DNA from: Spirochaetales bacterium
GTDB taxonomy: Bacteria; Spirochaetota; Spirochaetia; Sphaerochaetales; Sphaerochaetaceae
Reading direction: 5' to 3'
Length of the DNA: 6,054 nt
Assembly (NCBI GenBank): GCA_017614625.1
Contig: JAGABK010000039.1
Coordinates: 1 to 6,054, forward strand
The notes beneath the pieces were generated by a model. That model was not told the origin of the DNA and made no database searches. It worked only from the letters and a program-made list of their open reading frames with translations. The position numbers and the translations under genes are program-made. Position 1 is the first letter of the stretch; each line of letters begins with the position of its first letter. Positions 5,363-6,054 of the stretch are shown here, piece after piece.

Positions 5363-6054
5363 CAACAAGGTCTTCAGGGGTGAGGAGCAGGTCATACAGG
5401 CCCTGTGCACCCTCTATTATTCCTACGGCTACCGCTCGTACAAGATGAGACGGTTCGAGGAATACGATTTCTATGCCGGAAACAAGGACTTCCTTACTTC
5501 GGCCGACATAATCACGTTCACCGACACAAACGGAAAGCTCATGGCCCTCAAGCCGGACGTGACGCTCTCGATTGTCAGGAGCACCAAGGACGTGCGCGGC
5601 GGAGTCTCGCGCATCTGCTATGACGAGAACGTCTACCGCGTCTCCGACAAATCAGGCACTTTCCGCGAGATCATGCAGGCGGGCCTCGAGTGCATAGGCG
5701 ATGTCTCCGTCACCGAGCTTGCCGAGGTATCTCTTCTGGCCCAGAAGAGCCTTTCGCTCATCTCGCCGGATTCGGTGCTTGCCGTTGCGCACCTTGGCAT
5801 AGTCGAGGGTTTTCTCAAGGATATCCCGGCTTCCCTCAGAAGCCAGGCGGTCGCGGCCCTTTCCGCACGCAATGTCTCGGAACTGGAGAAGGCGGCGCGT
5901 GAGAACAGACAGAGCGCAGCGGCCTTCATGAAGCTCGCAAAGCTGTGCATCCTCGAAGGAGACACGGAGGAGACCTACGCCATGCTGGAGCAGATGGGCG
6001 CAGACCCGAAGTGCCTTTCGGAGCTTCAGGCAATAGTCTCGGCCCTGGATCCCG
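5355..6054 (+). CDS. hisZ: ATP phosphoribosyltransferase regulatory subunit HisZ, 3'-truncated by window edge
   Basis: A histidyl-tRNA-synthetase-like protein that forms the hetero-octamer with short-form HisG and is needed for the first step of histidine biosynthesis (ATP plus PRPP to phosphoribosyl-ATP). The first 233 codons are present and no stop is reached. Visible class II synthetase-fold motifs are L-K-P-D-V-T-L-S-I-V-R (65-75), matching the family L-R-P-D-x-T stretch, and a motif-2-like segment at 91-115 with E-N-V-Y-R-V, F-R-E-I-M-Q-A-G and L-E-C-I-G. The N-terminus begins directly at the helix before motif 1 and lacks the K-G-T-R-D opening typical of true histidyl-tRNA synthetase. 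This, with the adjacent histidine-type regulator, favours HisZ over HisS. The start at 5355 overlaps the yerC stop by 8 bp. hisG would be expected just downstream. The unseen C-terminal half would settle HisZ versus HisS. Confidence 0.88.
   Translation, partial: MSDNKVFRGEEQVIQALCTLYYSYGYRSYKMRRFEEYDFYAGNKDFLTSADIITFTDTNGKLMALKPDVTLSIVRSTKDVRGGVSRICYDENVYRVSDKSGTFREIMQAGLECIGDVSVTELAEVSLLAQKSLSLISPDSVLAVAHLGIVEGFLKDIPASLRSQAVAALSARNVSELEKAARENRQSAAAFMKLAKLCILEGDTEETYAMLEQMGADPKCLSELQAIVSALDP

Noticed and set aside
5018..5410. 130-codon minus-strand open frame opposite yerC
   Set aside because: Antisense to a well-conserved regulator, without family features or ribosome site.
5355..6054. Histidyl-tRNA synthetase (hisS)
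   Set aside because: The typical K-G-T-R-D opening is missing and the gene is coupled to a histidine-type regulator; HisZ fits better, though the C-terminal half is not visible.

Overview
The window looks like an ordinary chromosomal segment from a GC-rich bacterium with seven genes, two of them cut by the window edges. No mobile element, rRNA, tRNA or CRISPR array was seen. The solute-binding protein has a cleavable signal peptide without a lipobox, which suggests a diderm cell envelope. That signal peptide, the TrpB2-type enzyme, the YerC-like TrpR-family regulator and a stand-alone HisZ together would fit a spirochaete, possibly a host-associated Treponema/Sphaerochaeta relative. The phylum is inference only; nothing in the window is diagnostic.

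Layout. (1) 1-1278, plus strand: 3' portion of a TrpB2-type tryptophan synthase beta chain, with its N-terminus outside the window. (2) 1283-4255, minus strand: a tightly packed three-gene sugar/glycerol-phosphate type ABC importer operon, transcribed in the order first permease, second permease, substrate-binding protein. It converges on trpB with only 4 bp between the stop codons, and it carries no ATPase gene. (3) 4256-4455: an AT-rich divergent control region. It holds a promoter-like element for the importer, a long dyad centred at 4352/4353, and an extended -10 promoter for the next gene framed by a 6-bp inverted repeat. (4) 4456-4965, plus strand: a short zinc-ribbon Nudix hydrolase resembling the C-terminal part of NudC. 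(5) 4966-5062: a 97-bp gap with two abutting inverted repeats. (6) 5063-6054, plus strand: a YerC-family (TrpR-related) repressor overlapping by 8 bp the start of hisZ, the regulatory subunit of ATP phosphoribosyltransferase, which runs off the window.

How the genes relate. The clearest regulatory unit is yerC-hisZ: a TrpR-superfamily DNA-binding protein is co-transcribed with the first histidine pathway gene and has palindromic candidate operators just upstream. This suggests an autoregulated histidine biosynthesis operon, with hisG and other his genes expected downstream. The importer probably borrows a shared ATPase encoded elsewhere. The TrpB2 enzyme probably works without a local TrpA, for example in indole salvage. 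I see no convincing wholly new system; the points most worth a second look are the palindromic control elements and the divergent features of the Nudix protein.
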